This document shows positions 24,101 to 35,200 of a DNA stretch of 64,000 nucleotides, one piece after another. This DNA comes from Smittia aterrima (Eukaryota > Arthropoda > Insecta > Diptera > Chironomidae). The translations under genes were made by a program, and so were the position numbers. Positions within the stretch are counted from its first letter, which is position 1. Every line of letters begins with the position of its first letter. Under the pieces are notes generated by a model, which ran no database searches, had not been told where the DNA came from, and worked only from the letters and a program-made list of their open reading frames with translations. The stretch covers positions 21,111,537 to 21,175,536 of the forward strand of contig CP093829.1 in NCBI GenBank assembly GCA_033063855.1. Direction: 5' to 3'.

Positions 24101-27100
24101 GCTTGTCTTGAGATCAATAAAATTTTAAGACTCGCTATGAAGTTTTAATGAAAACATGAATCCTAACAAAGGCCGACTAATGAAGCACAGAAAGTTATGG
24201 TGAGAGAGAAGGCACCTAATAACGCTCAGGAGATATTGATCACTTAAGTGAGTTCGTTGCGGCCAATGTCGAAATTTTATGCAAAATAGATTTTACTCGA
24301 ACGAAGTTGCCGCCGAGAGAATTTATTTTCTTCCGAGAAAAGTTCTCAAAGATGGATCCAAACTTTTCTTATTTTCTCTCTCTCAAATTTAACCAAATTT
24401 AATCCGTTTCGAGATGCCTCGAATGCAAGGAGTATGAATCTCATAGAATTCCCGTACAGGCCATGAAATAGTTTCACATTCCTTTAATATTAAAACAATT
24501 TCGCTCGGAATTTCCTACTTCGCATAACTTTGATGTACACAAAATAAATTAAACTATGGTTTCCGAACTCTCATGCATACACAACACGTCCTAGATGCAA
24601 TATTGCTAAACAATTCAGATTATCGTCTGTGGAATGTCCTAACCCGTAATGTGTGTTTCGATAATTAATATTTCTACGATGAATAGGAGGCTTTAGATAG
24701 GCACGATTTGGATTTCAAACAAGGATTTATTTAGAATGTATCACATGTCAACTTGAGCGTTTTATTTTAATGAATTATTTAGACCACACAATATTAAAAT
24801 CATATCAGACTTTAGATTGCGTTTAGCAGTTTCAAGTAATAATTTATGATGATAAATATTTTAAAGCCTCACGTGTCCTAGATATTTATCAACCATCGAC
24901 ACAGTGTCATCCTTCGGCTTGTCACACTCGACAATGTTCAATTATTATTCATGAGTACACAAAATTTTCTTCGAATGGATCATTTTACGAAGCCAATGAA
25001 TTCATTGAAAGGGAACTTAAATGAGCAACCATTTTCGTGGTTGAATAGAAACGGAAAGAGGAAAAACTTTTTTACTTTGGTAATAAAACTTGAAAATGTT
25101 CACAACTCTAGCGGCAGTTGCAGATTTATGAAGCTCGAGAAAGAATAAATTCGGGAATTTGTGAAGTATTAACGTTATCAGCTACCACTTTTTCAATTGT
25201 TAGGACGAGAAAGCGAGCAAACGACGATGGAAAGTTTTACATTCTCCGACAAATACAAAAAAAAAGTTCTTCATCGTTGTTTATTTTTGAACACTCGAAT
25301 TTCAAGAAGCATCGAACGAAAAAGCTTAAACTTCGTGAAACTTTAATCCAGCAATGTGTAGGTTTAATCTACAATAAAATATGCTGAAGCTGAATAAATA
25401 AAAATAAACACGGTAGAACAGCCCAATGAATTCTTTATTTTACTTTTCGATTTCTTTCTTTCCTTCTTTCCTCTGCAGTTCTCCACAATCCGCTCCATTG
25501 TTTACGCTCTTTCTATTTAACAGAGACGAAAGTTATTAGTTCTCGTGTTTGCTGAGGTCTAGAAAAGTTATTTGGCTTTTGCCGACAGGAAAGTATTTTG
25601 TTATTCAAGGTGAAGCTCCGCTTGTTTCTCGTGAAATCATGTAAATTCTTCTCCTAATTATGCTTCTAAGGCATTCAAACTTCTTCCCCTTCACCTCCCC
25701 GCAAGTGACCATTCCTCTGCTCGATATCACGAAGCTAATCAAAGCGCCTAGTTGAAATGTCAAAACGACATAATGAATTTATTAGCAAATGTTTTCGACA
25801 GTGTTACTATTGTATCGTTCGGTCTCCGCTTTATAGCAAGAAGAGAAGCAAGAACACGCACCGCTCGGGGAAAGTATTGCGACGTTCAAACCATAAACTA
25901 TTTAACAGAGCAAAAAATTCACTTCGAGTTATTATTTAATGCTGACAAACTTTATGACTTTTATGAGGTTCGTAAGGCTTCGAAGTGGAAGTTGATTTTG
26001 TCAAAACTGGTGACCCATGAAGGGTTTTTTTTTTGATTTCCACATTAAGCTAAGTGTCACATTCAATTCAATAAATGTGAAAAATTCCTAAATGAATTAT
26101 GAGAACGGTGACATATCGGAAATCCGGAAGCAAGCGAGCATTGCATGTCCCGCTGTAATTTACTAATGAAAAAAAAAAGCTTTTTACAACTCTAATAAGT
26201 ATTTGTAAACTGCAATTTGATTTATGTCGTTGCCGATTGCATTCTCTACTCATTTTTCTTAATGGGACTTGTCTAAAGCCTATTAAAAGCAAATCAAGTG
26301 AAATACAGAATAATTAATGATGCCTTCCTTTTACTTGTCAAAAGATATCCTTAACAAGTGAGCCGAAGAAAAAATATTTTCATCAATTTTCCCGCCAACA
26401 ATATTCACTTGGAGCACGAAAGTTCATGAATCTTATTTAAAATTCCGTCTACGTTCACGGCTAAAATACACATAAATTCAGTGAAAATAAAAAAGTTTTA
26501 TGAAGTTTTTATTTTTTTAGAAGGAACGTGTTTGAATTTTTTTTTCTTTGACTCTACTTTTGACGAGAGAGGAGGGTCGGTAATGATCATTACTTTACTT
26601 TTCTTCGCTTTCCTCTCTCCATCGCCTTCAAATTCGCTGTTAACGGTTTCGTGAGGTTTGAGGGCTAATTTCGGAAGCTTCGTTAAGGAATTCAGCTATC
26701 AACGTGTTCAACTGTTTGGCTTTTGAGAGATTAATATTTCGTGAACGTAAATTGTTCAACAACATTCGCAATAAAAGAGAAATTCCAAATTGAATCCGTG
26801 AAAGAATGAAAAATAATTTTGAGGGGATAAAATTAAATTCTGTTTCTTCTCTTATTTCTTTCTAAACATTTATTTCTTTCTCTTGCCATTCGTGATGGAA
26901 TTTTCTCGTTTTTGTCGATGCAAGATTTCCCAATAAATATCACAAAACGACAACTTCAATATAATTAGATAACTTATCAACTCGAACTGTCAACAATGAA
27001 TTATAACAGAAATCTTTTACAATGAGAAACAGAAGAGTTAGAGAACAAACTAGAGAAGAGGGTTTTCCTTTGCTCTCTCTAACTTGCAAACTCCTTCGAA

Positions 27101-28285
27101 TGGGAATCCCTTAAAATAAAAGTTCTCGTAAACTTTCTATATCCAAGAATTTCAACAAAGCTTCTTTACACATTCATGAATCAGGTTACGTGATTAAAAG
27201 TTATTAACTTTCGAGTAAACTTTGAAAGTAAACTTTAAATGTTCAAGCACACAATGCAATGCATCACTTTAAAAGTTATTCACTATGTGAGAATATTTGA
27301 CTTGCAGAGATATCGAGATTACCTTAACTTCCGATAAACTTTAATTTATGTGCATATTCAAATATTCAAAATTGCTAATAGCCATTAATCGTACTCTTCG
27401 ATTCACATGGATTCATATTTACGCATTGGAATGTGAATATTTGCCTTTGGTTCGCTATCAACTTCCGCCCTCCCTTCAAAACAGAACTCTCTCCCGTCTT
27501 TTAGATGTTGTAAAATTCAAAATTAATGAGTTGTGATTTAAAAAGAGCGTTTTTCGTTCGAGAGCGCGCGGGGGATGAAAGCGAGGAATTATGTAACGTT
27601 GTTCCATTCCGTAAAATATGAACGTTGGAAGCTCAACTGAGCATAAAAATTTATTACGCCATTCAAACTCCTAAGTTTGGTACTCGTTCGATTAATAAAA
27701 CAAATCATAAAATTTCGAGCTTATCGCACACAGCCAAAGCCTTCTCGTGGAGGCTTCACGATGATTTGATAGAGTTTTAAATATTTCCAATGCTGCCCAC
27801 CAAGCTCAAAGCCATGAAATTATCAAATATCTACTCTCGCTATATTCATATTGCTTACAGTCGTTTTCAATTTTGTGAAACTTCAGAAATCAATTGAATG
27901 CATGCATTGATTGCAGAACGTTGTTTGCTGCCATACCATTGCATTGTTTATTTGTGAATTGTAAACAATTTTCTGGAATGTGCACATTTGTAGCCTCTCG
28001 AGAGGTGAGGGCATTTGGGAGGGAGGAGTACGAGCGATGATGTTTGATTATCGAGAAGAGAAAATCATGAACACAACTCGAACCGCGCTGTTCTACCTCA
28101 AAATGTTTTGATAATTAAATTTCACGTGAAGTCGACAGAGAAGGAGAGAGAGAGAGGGAGGGAGGGCAAAGAAGGAGGGAACTACGATTCGGAAAATTTG
28201 AATTATTGATTGAGGATTTCTCTTCTTGCTCAATTCATTTTACGGTTGCATTGAGAAAATTTTAGGATTTCTGATAATTTGTGTG
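12141..28285. other. Gene-poor intergenic region
   Basis: About 16 kb with no recognisable exon, tRNA or rRNA on either strand. Short ORFs of 60-95 codons occur throughout, but their translations are low-complexity (rich in K, N, F, S and L), as expected of AT-rich DNA. Homopurine and homopyrimidine runs are frequent. A GA-rich microsatellite lies near 28139-28167, and a short hairpin at 23636-23668. It probably contains regulatory DNA for flanking genes, but I can point to none. Confidence 0.5.
23636..23668. repeat. Short inverted repeat (hairpin)
   Basis: The left arm 23636-23648 (ACGAAGACGACGT) and right arm 23656-23668 pair over 13 positions with one mismatch around a 7-base loop (TTTCACG). 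It lies inside a gene-poor region. Confidence 0.4.
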
Positions 28286-28291
28286 TTTATT
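28286..28291 (-). terminator. Poly(A) signal of the astacin gene
   Basis: AATAAA on the minus strand, about 36 bases past the stop codon, which gives a very short 3' UTR. Confidence 0.5.
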
Positions 28292-28326
28292 GAGCAACAT
28301 TGGAATTAGAAATAAATGTTTTCTGT

Positions 28327-29148
28327 TTAAGGCTTCGAGCATTCGTACATCCTTGTGAGTCGTACGACGTCTCCATCACTCAGATCCTTAACATAGCCAA
28401 TGACATTATCAAATGCTGAATCGCAGGGAAGGATAGAACTGGCGTTGTACTTCGCAAAAGCATATTTCGGATAGTGCATCACCGAGAGCAAATCATATGA
28501 AGTCCCAAAGTCGTCAAAGTAAAGTGTATCGATTTTTTCAAAATGCTTAATCCAGTTGGGATACTTCAAGTTGTCAGGATAAATCTTAATGTACTCGTCT
28601 CGATCGCTTCGGTTGTGCATGTGAGTGAATCCCAGCGCATGAAAAATCTCATGCATCACTTGAGATTTTTTCACACACTCTCCTCGTTTAATCGAGATTC
28701 CTTGTCTTCCTCCGACTTTACCGAGCTTCGAGAAGCAACCTCCTCCAGAAAAGAACTCAATATAATCACTCTCGACATGATGAGGAACAAACCGAATGCA
28801 CGAGACCGATTGAATCGTTCTTAGTGCTCCGATGATTGAAGCCCTTTCACTCTTCGTGTAACCAGAGCCTGCACTAATTGAATAAGGAATTACAACGATT
28901 CCGTTTTCGTTTTTTGGCCATTTCATGACAACGTTTCGAACTCCAGTTCGACCTTGTCGATGGTTTGTCATGAGATTCTTCTGAACATCAGAAAGTTCGA
29001 TGTCGCCTTGATAAAACTCTTCCGATAAGTCTGGAACTTTAACACTTCGTTTCACAATTGTGTTCTGCTCCGCACAACGATTTACTCCGTCGCAGTAAAC
29101 AAGCGACGAGCAACTAAATACGACGATGATGAGTGTAAGGATGACCAT
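28327..29148 (-). CDS. Secreted astacin-family (M12A) zinc metalloprotease
   Basis: Single-exon gene of 273 aa starting at the ATG at 29148. An upstream in-frame stretch from 29172 begins with GTG and is not used. A signal peptide (MVILTLIIVVFSCSSLVYC) precedes a short propeptide with the astacin aspartate-switch motif FYQGDI (Asp about residue 49). The protease domain contains SCIRFVP, then the zinc site HEIFHALGFTH (His about 166, 170 and 176, Glu 167), NRSDRDEY, the Met-turn SVMHYP (Met about 224) with the zinc-ligand-type Tyr 226, and a terminal YEC cysteine. The residue after the third His is Met where the family consensus has Glu. No EGF or CUB domain follows, which is typical of short insect digestive or seminal astacins. 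Tissue role cannot be read from the sequence. Confidence 0.93.
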   Translation of the reverse strand: MVILTLIIVVFSCSSLVYCDGVNRCAEQNTIVKRSVKVPDLSEEFYQGDIELSDVQKNLMTNHRQGRTGVRNVVMKWPKNENGIVVIPYSISAGSGYTKSERASIIGALRTIQSVSCIRFVPHHVESDYIEFFSGGGCFSKLGKVGGRQGISIKRGECVKKSQVMHEIFHALGFTHMHNRSDRDEYIKIYPDNLKYPNWIKHFEKIDTLYFDDFGTSYDLLSVMHYPKYAFAKYNASSILPCDSAFDNVIGYVKDLSDGDVVRLTRMYECSKP

Positions 29149-29155
29149 TGTTGAC

Positions 29156-29188
29156 TGCACTTTATCGTCCACTTTTAAACAATTTATA
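29156..29188 (-). promoter_or_regulatory. TATA box and initiator of the astacin gene
   Basis: On the minus strand TATAAA begins at 29188, and a CAGTC initiator-like site has its A at 29156, a spacing of 32 bases. If this is the start, the 5' UTR is only about 8 nucleotides before the ATG at 29148. Confidence 0.5.
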
Positions 29189-31042
29189 GCTTTTCAGCAA
29201 GTGTTTTGAGTGTTCAGCGAACAACCGCGAAATAATAAATTTTGTTTGATAAGAACAAACAAGAGTGAATAATTTTTAGGTCTTTTCATTCGAAAGCGTA
29301 ACCCACTTTGTTCGTTTTTTATTTGTAATTCATTTAACTCGAGAGAGGAATGAGCTAGAAACGAAGTGTCTTCATTAGATGATGGAGAATTTCAAAGCTT
29401 TCTAAAACTAGATCAAAGCTAAGCTCATGTCTATTGAATTCAATGAATGAAAAGCCTTTGAGTAAGGTCGATCTCGAACTGCTGTAAGTCTCGGTTTTTG
29501 GGTGGATAACAGAATTTATTTTCATTTTAACAATCGAACTTTGTCAGAAGGTGAATGACCACAGAAAAGCTTTTCATTTTACACGAAATCCAAGAAGCCC
29601 CGAGCAGAATTAAAAAAAAAACTTTGTAGCACCAGAATCTTCTCGACTGTTTAAATAATTAATTTCTATTAATTTAAGGAGAATCTGAAATTACTTCCGA
29701 AACCTCATTTTTCTCTACTAGTCATCTCCGCCGTATAATGAAAAAGTCAAGAGGATAAGAGCAGCACGGTTTCTAAGCAACAACCATTAACAACGTAAAA
29801 TGATCTGGGATAACCAAAAATGTTATGGAAGTTTGCTTAACGAAAAAAGTTTTGTGTTCCGGGGGTGAAAGCTGAGATTGAGGTCGAAGTGCCTTTGTGT
29901 CGGACCAACTTGAATTTCCCCCTTTCTGAGTATCTACTTCAACGTTAATACGATTTTAATTCGACGTAGAAAAGAAGTTTTAAAGGATTCCTTTCGAAAG
30001 GACACAACGCAAATCCAAGGCAAACACTCGTGAGCCAAACTTCTCGTTTTTCATCGATTTTACATTTTAATTTAAAAGTTCAAAAGTATAAAAGTTCAGC
30101 CTGTGACGAAAATTGTTTACTTCAGAGCTGTTGAGCCAATATTTTCCTCAGATAATTTTATAAATGCAGATAGTCTAATTGAAAAAATAAAACTTTTTTA
30201 ATATGAGAAATATAATTCTCGGGGAAAATCCCCAAAAATAAAATTTATTTCAAAGTAATTTGCATTTTGAAGCCAAACATCCTTGAGATTAGACTCATCT
30301 ATATGCAAATTTATTGCTATTTTAAATATTTTCACACAAAGATTTTTGATGTTCTATCTTTTCAATTGAATTTTGGGTTCGTGATCCTGTCGCTGCTTTC
30401 CCTAAAGTCGATGATTGAAAACTGACGAAGAATTGAAAATAGTGATAACTTAAGAGGATTCTCTCTCTGCTACTTCCATCGTCTTCTTCTTCGAGGATTC
30501 TTAAAGACTGTTTGCTTCAAAGTTCAGATTTCTGTTGTCGTAGATTTAGCATCAAATATACATAAGACTTTTAAGAGACACTTGAGCACATTTTTCGCCA
30601 GACATGCAAAATTTGATAAAAGCTTCAATTTCTCGGGCTTCGAAAGTTCTTCTCTCTCTCTCACTCTTGTTTATTATTTCATCCAAGTTCGAGTAGAGCT
30701 CAGGCATAACATACACGTTGAAATGCCCCTTAGAAAGCCTCTTCATGGAAACACTTCACTTTATCAGATTTTCTTCACGAACAGGGACGAAAGCGAGGAA
30801 AAAGAAATCAAATTTCCTATACAAATAAATTGGGGACCGATTTCTGTTCGTGTTTTCCTTTGATTGCATACAGAAATCTGTCAGGACGATTTAGGAGTCT
30901 AAGCCGCTCACAAGACGCTTCAATCTCAGGAGAAGAGCTTTCATGTTGCCAAACACCTTAAAGTCATTTCTTTTCGAATTAGAATTGAGTAATACTTCAA
31001 TTATGTACAATCCCAGAAGTGAACTTGCAAAATTTGTTCATT
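29189..31042. other. Intergenic region between astacin and cuticular protein genes
   Basis: No gene is recognised. Holds the left copy (about 29698-29815) of a diverged direct repeat whose partner is at about 34422-34518. The rest is AT-rich, with chance ORFs near 30552-30863. Confidence 0.4.
29698..29815 (+). repeat. Left copy of a diverged direct repeat flanking the cuticular gene
   Basis: Shares, in order with 34422-34518, CGAAACCTCAT, CCGTATA(A)TGAAA, an identical 19-base block AAGCAACAACCATTAACAA (29775-29793), then GTAAA, and GGGATAACC against GGGTAACC. Gaps between the blocks differ. Confidence 0.5.
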
Positions 31043-31048
31043 TTTATT
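31043..31048 (-). terminator. Poly(A) signal of the cuticular protein gene
   Basis: AATAAA on the minus strand, about 72 bases past the stop codon at 31120. Confidence 0.45.
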
Positions 31049-31119
31049 TCAACAAAAAAGCGTTTTATACATTCCGCTTGTGACCCTGTAAAAAAATTGA
31101 TGAATTCAAAAAAAGGAAA

Positions 31120-32132
31120 TTAATGGTTGTAATTGGATTCCTCGTCGTTGCGAATGGATGTTGCCTCGAATGCTAAACGAGCTGCCAACTGCTCTTCTCC
31201 CAGTCGTGCGTGTTCCGCAGCAATCTTTTCAAACAAATTATAATGTTTTGTTTTCGCGTATGCTGTTAATAAATATTTAATCGAATGAGTTCTCGAATCG
31301 TATATCTCAAAGGATTTCGTTTAAATTACCAACGGCAGCGGTATCTTTAGGTTCACCTAAAGATTGTGTGTAACTAGGATCAGAATTTCTTTCCGCGATT
31401 TTGTTATAAAGCTCCAAATGACGATGAGTTGCCAGATCAACTGCTTTTGTGTTTTGAACCGGATGTGAGAGCTCGGGATGGAATCCATTTTCATCAGCTG
31501 TGTATTCAACTGTTCGGAGTTGATTGCGAGGGTCTACATATGAGAAAGCACCGCGAACAGTTCCTGAGCCATCACCAACTTCAGCATGAGAACCTAAGAA
31601 AATTGTTCCGTCTTTAAAATCTCCTCGACGAGATAAATTAATTATTTACGGTCTGAGTGGCCTGGATATCTTCCAGCTTCATATGAAAATTGATAAGGCC
31701 GTGGAGGATAAGTCGTTGAGTCAGTCAAGATGTGAGAGACGTCTGCGAGGGTAAGGCCAATGAAGGCAACTAACTGCAAATAAACGTTCGAATGTTAAAG
31801 GTCAGAGAATAAAGTTTTGTCTAGAAATTTCTCGAAATAAACAAAACGAGACAACAAAGTTTGTCGTCTTCTTATTTTAGCGATTGAGTCATCGCAAAGT
31901 ATTTTCGAAAACACAAATATCTCCAACATACAACGATTAGATAAGTTTTACATTGAAGTATGCAATTCACTCAACAGTGTTGATTTAACATTAAGTGCAA
32001 GACTTCGTGTGAACTGATTCTCAAGATTTATGAACTTTCTCTTAACTTTGAAGCAATTTCCGAGAACTTTCATCTTCCAAATTGAATTCGATTAGCTTTC
32101 GAAGGAACAGTCCTTACCAAGATTACTTTCAT
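31120..32132 (-). CDS. Secreted RR-type (chitin_bind_4) cuticular protein
   Basis: A structural protein of the chitinous exoskeleton. Four minus-strand exons, 32132-32118, 31773-31650, 31593-31330 and 31262-31120, have GT-AG borders and add to exactly 181 aa. Exon 1 is only 15 bases and codes the first five residues of the signal peptide (MKVILLVAFIGLTLA), the usual layout for insect cuticle genes. The Rebers-Riddiford chitin-binding region lies at about residues 33-86: YQFSYEAGRYPGHSD, then GDGSGTVRGAFSYVDPR and RTVEYTADENGFHP, with the G-x-Y-x-x-D/x-x-x-V-x-Y-x-A-D-x-x-G-F-x-P pattern. The C-terminal part has two related helical modules, HRHLELYNKIAER (103-115) and KHYNLFEKIAAEH (140-152), ending in YNH. 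An insect CPR protein with this tail is likely, but I do not assign a specific orthologue. Confidence 0.93.
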
Positions 32133-32202
32133 AATGAATATTTCAACTTTTTTGTTTTAATAAAAATCACTTTTCCTTTCAATTCAACTTCTGAAGATAA
32201 AC

Positions 32203-32235
32203 TGACACTCTCAGTCTCGTTGTAAAGTATATATA
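32203..32235 (-). promoter_or_regulatory. TATA box and initiator of the cuticular protein gene
   Basis: On the minus strand TATATA starts at 32235, and a TCAGT initiator has its A at 32203, 32 bases downstream. The predicted 5' UTR is about 70 bases to the ATG at 32132. Confidence 0.6.
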
Positions 32236-35200
32236 AAGCTTTGGCAAACATCATGCTTGCGAAGCGAGACTCGAAAGAGAGAAACGAGTTATGCAAATGA
32301 TTAAGTCTCATGGACAAGATGAATTCGACGTGCAGAGTGTCTTTTCTCTCCGGTTTTATTGAGCTCTGTTTTAATGACGTTGTGATAAATGTTTGATAAA
32401 AGCAACATGACTCACGAATTCTTCTGATTCAGAAGAAGTTTTCTGAGAAGTTTTGCGTTCTTGGAGAGTTTTCTCAGAACCAATAAGCTCGAAAGTTTCT
32501 AACCGCAATTTGCTACGCTCCACTTCACTTGAACTCGAAAAATTAGGTGCAAATCGATTTAAATTTATCAAAAAGCCAAATTACGCTCCAATAACTTTCT
32601 CATTTAAATTCATTAATGATTAACTCGGATTAACCTTTATTCCCGCGTCACGTTTCCTGCACAATGGCGATGAAATCGCGACGCACGAAAAAACAATGAT
32701 AAGATATGCCCCTCGAAGTCGAGTAAACGGTAAGGCGCAAAGAAAAAGTTTCGTCGTTTCTTGATTTGCATAAAGTAAATTACATTTTAATGCGTCTCTA
32801 CTTGAGTGTGAAATTATTTGATAAACCCGCAGGCGGTGGTTCCCTTTACTTTTCAAAAGCAGGAAATTCAAAGGCGAAAATCTTTTTGATTTATCAAAAA
32901 TTTTCTAAGCAATTTTCTGTCAATCAACTTTGCAAATTTAAGGAATTTACTTGAAGTGAAGATGGAGAAAGTTTTAATGAAATTTAGTTAGACAAACGAC
33001 TTCATTTGTCTTTTCTCTGAAAGAGAAGAAACTTGGTCAGAATGTCCATCGGTTAACTTCGAAATTGAATTCATTTATTTTTGGTTATCACGCGCAAGTC
33101 TGTTCGATCTCAATTTATTCAAATTTTGAAATAGAAATAATTATTTTCGCTCATCTTTTCCTCCTTAAAATTTACACAATTAAATGAAAGTCTTAAGCTT
33201 TCAGCTCGTTTGTCAGGATAACTTTTCTGTGTGAAGCGTTGAAATGAAACTTTGCCTCTTTGCCTAAGCGATCAAAGAAAACCTCGCGTATGGGGGTTTA
33301 ATAAAATTTTAATTAAGCAGAATTTATTTACAGAATCTTTCTTCATCTTCAAGGTTAGAGAATGATACGAGAAAACAGAAAAGTAAAAAGGAAAAAGTTT
33401 GTTTAAGAGGAAAATGAAGAAAACTCGAATCATTTATCATTTCAAGAAGTGTAAAGTCACTTCATAAGAAGCGAAGAGAAAGTGAATTTCTTATTTGATC
33501 TCACTCGAAAAATTACCTAATTTAATTTCCCAATTGAAAGAGAGAAGCGTGTTCTACGATGATTCCATTTGAAACTCGATCTGGGTCAAAATTAAAAATT
33601 CCGGTAGAATTCTCGTCTTTACTGTTATCAATAAATACAGAACACGAGCATTAAACCAAGCAAATTTTCACAGTATAAAATATTTAATGTGAGACGAGAA
33701 TAAGAGGGTGTGAAACGTTTTAAATTCTTCTGGCGTAAACAGCCCTGCCTTAAAACTCCGACCTTTAAATGATTTTCCTCCTTTACCTTCAGTGCAAGCC
33801 CCGTGATAAAAAAGTCTTTGGTGTTTGTCGTTTCAAAAGTTTCCTTCATGAAAATAAGGAAAAATTACTTTACATTTTTTATTTTCTAATCTGAATGGGA
33901 CGACAACGAATGTAGGGAAACAAAAAGAAGGAAAAAGGGAAAACAAACTTCAATTTTAGTTGAACTTCGAACTGAAGTGGATGGATGTCAATGAGGATGT
34001 TCACATAACATGAAGTAGAAGAGAGCACCTCGAACGAATGAAATTTCAATTAAACATCCACGACGAGAGATTTATTGGTTTTAAGCTTCTCAAAGTTAAT
34101 GTTGGGAATTTACGCAACTGTGATTCCTCGAGAGGCATTTCAACATCCAATTAAGGATTAATTATTTCTTCTTGAATGTTTGCACTTTCTGTTAAGCTGT
34201 GAAAGAACCCCACAAGCTATTGAATTTGCGTGTTCACATTTTATTGACTTTCCGATGAAGAAAAATTGAGAGTTGAGGCACTTTTCGACTTATGAAAACT
34301 CTGTTGCGCAACTTCTAATAAAACTTCGTTTTAATATCAAAGCAAATCTTTCTGGCTTCGTCTCAAATCTGAGCGAGCGAACAATTATTTTATATCTAAG
34401 TCAGGATGTTGAAAATTGTTTCGAAACCTCATCTCTTTTCATTCCGTATATGAAACATGAGCAATAAAGGTATCCAAGCAACAACCATTAACAATGTAAA
34501 GCGATTCTATGGGTAACCGAAATTGTAGAGGATGAAAATTTTCTTTTTCCTTGTAGAGGCGAAATGAGAAAACAAAAAGAAAAACTCTTTCAAGGGAGAC
34601 GAGGTTAAAATGCCATCAGCGTTAGATGTTTTCTTCGACTAAGTGAACGGGCTTCCCTCGCTGTTTTGCTCGCTCGCTTGTCAAAATCGTTTTACTTAGT
34701 TTCAAGCCTATTTAAACAAGATTTATAATCATTAAGGAAAATTAATTAATTACGACAAACTTTTCCTTACTCAGATCAGGTGCGCACTTTCCTCAAGTAA
34801 ATGGAATCATAATTAATAAAAGTGACAATTTTCATTATTCGATAATCATCCGAAAGCTAAAAACCTTATCTCGAAACATTTTATTAAATCGTTTATCTCG
34901 TTGGTCTTTTCCTCGAATTGTTGGAGAAGAAATTTATGTTTGTAGCAATTTCAAACTTTTTCTCTCACTTTATGAGTTTATGGTTGTTCACGCTTTGAAG
35001 GTAAAAACTCCTTTTCCATGTTTCTGTCATGTTTCAAGGAGGACTCGTGTTCAAAGAACTCTTGTTTTCGGCTTTTTTTAACAAGCAACTCTTAAATAAT
35101 TGAATGCAGATGATGAAGACAATGAGAGACTAGAAATCCTTCTCGAAAGCAAATAATGTGTCAGTTTCTAGAACGAATCGATTTAAAACACCATGAACAC

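Noticed and set aside
29149..29172. Eight extra N-terminal codons on the astacin ORF
   Set aside because: They begin with GTG, which is not a normal eukaryotic start. The Met at 29148 leads directly into a proper signal peptide.
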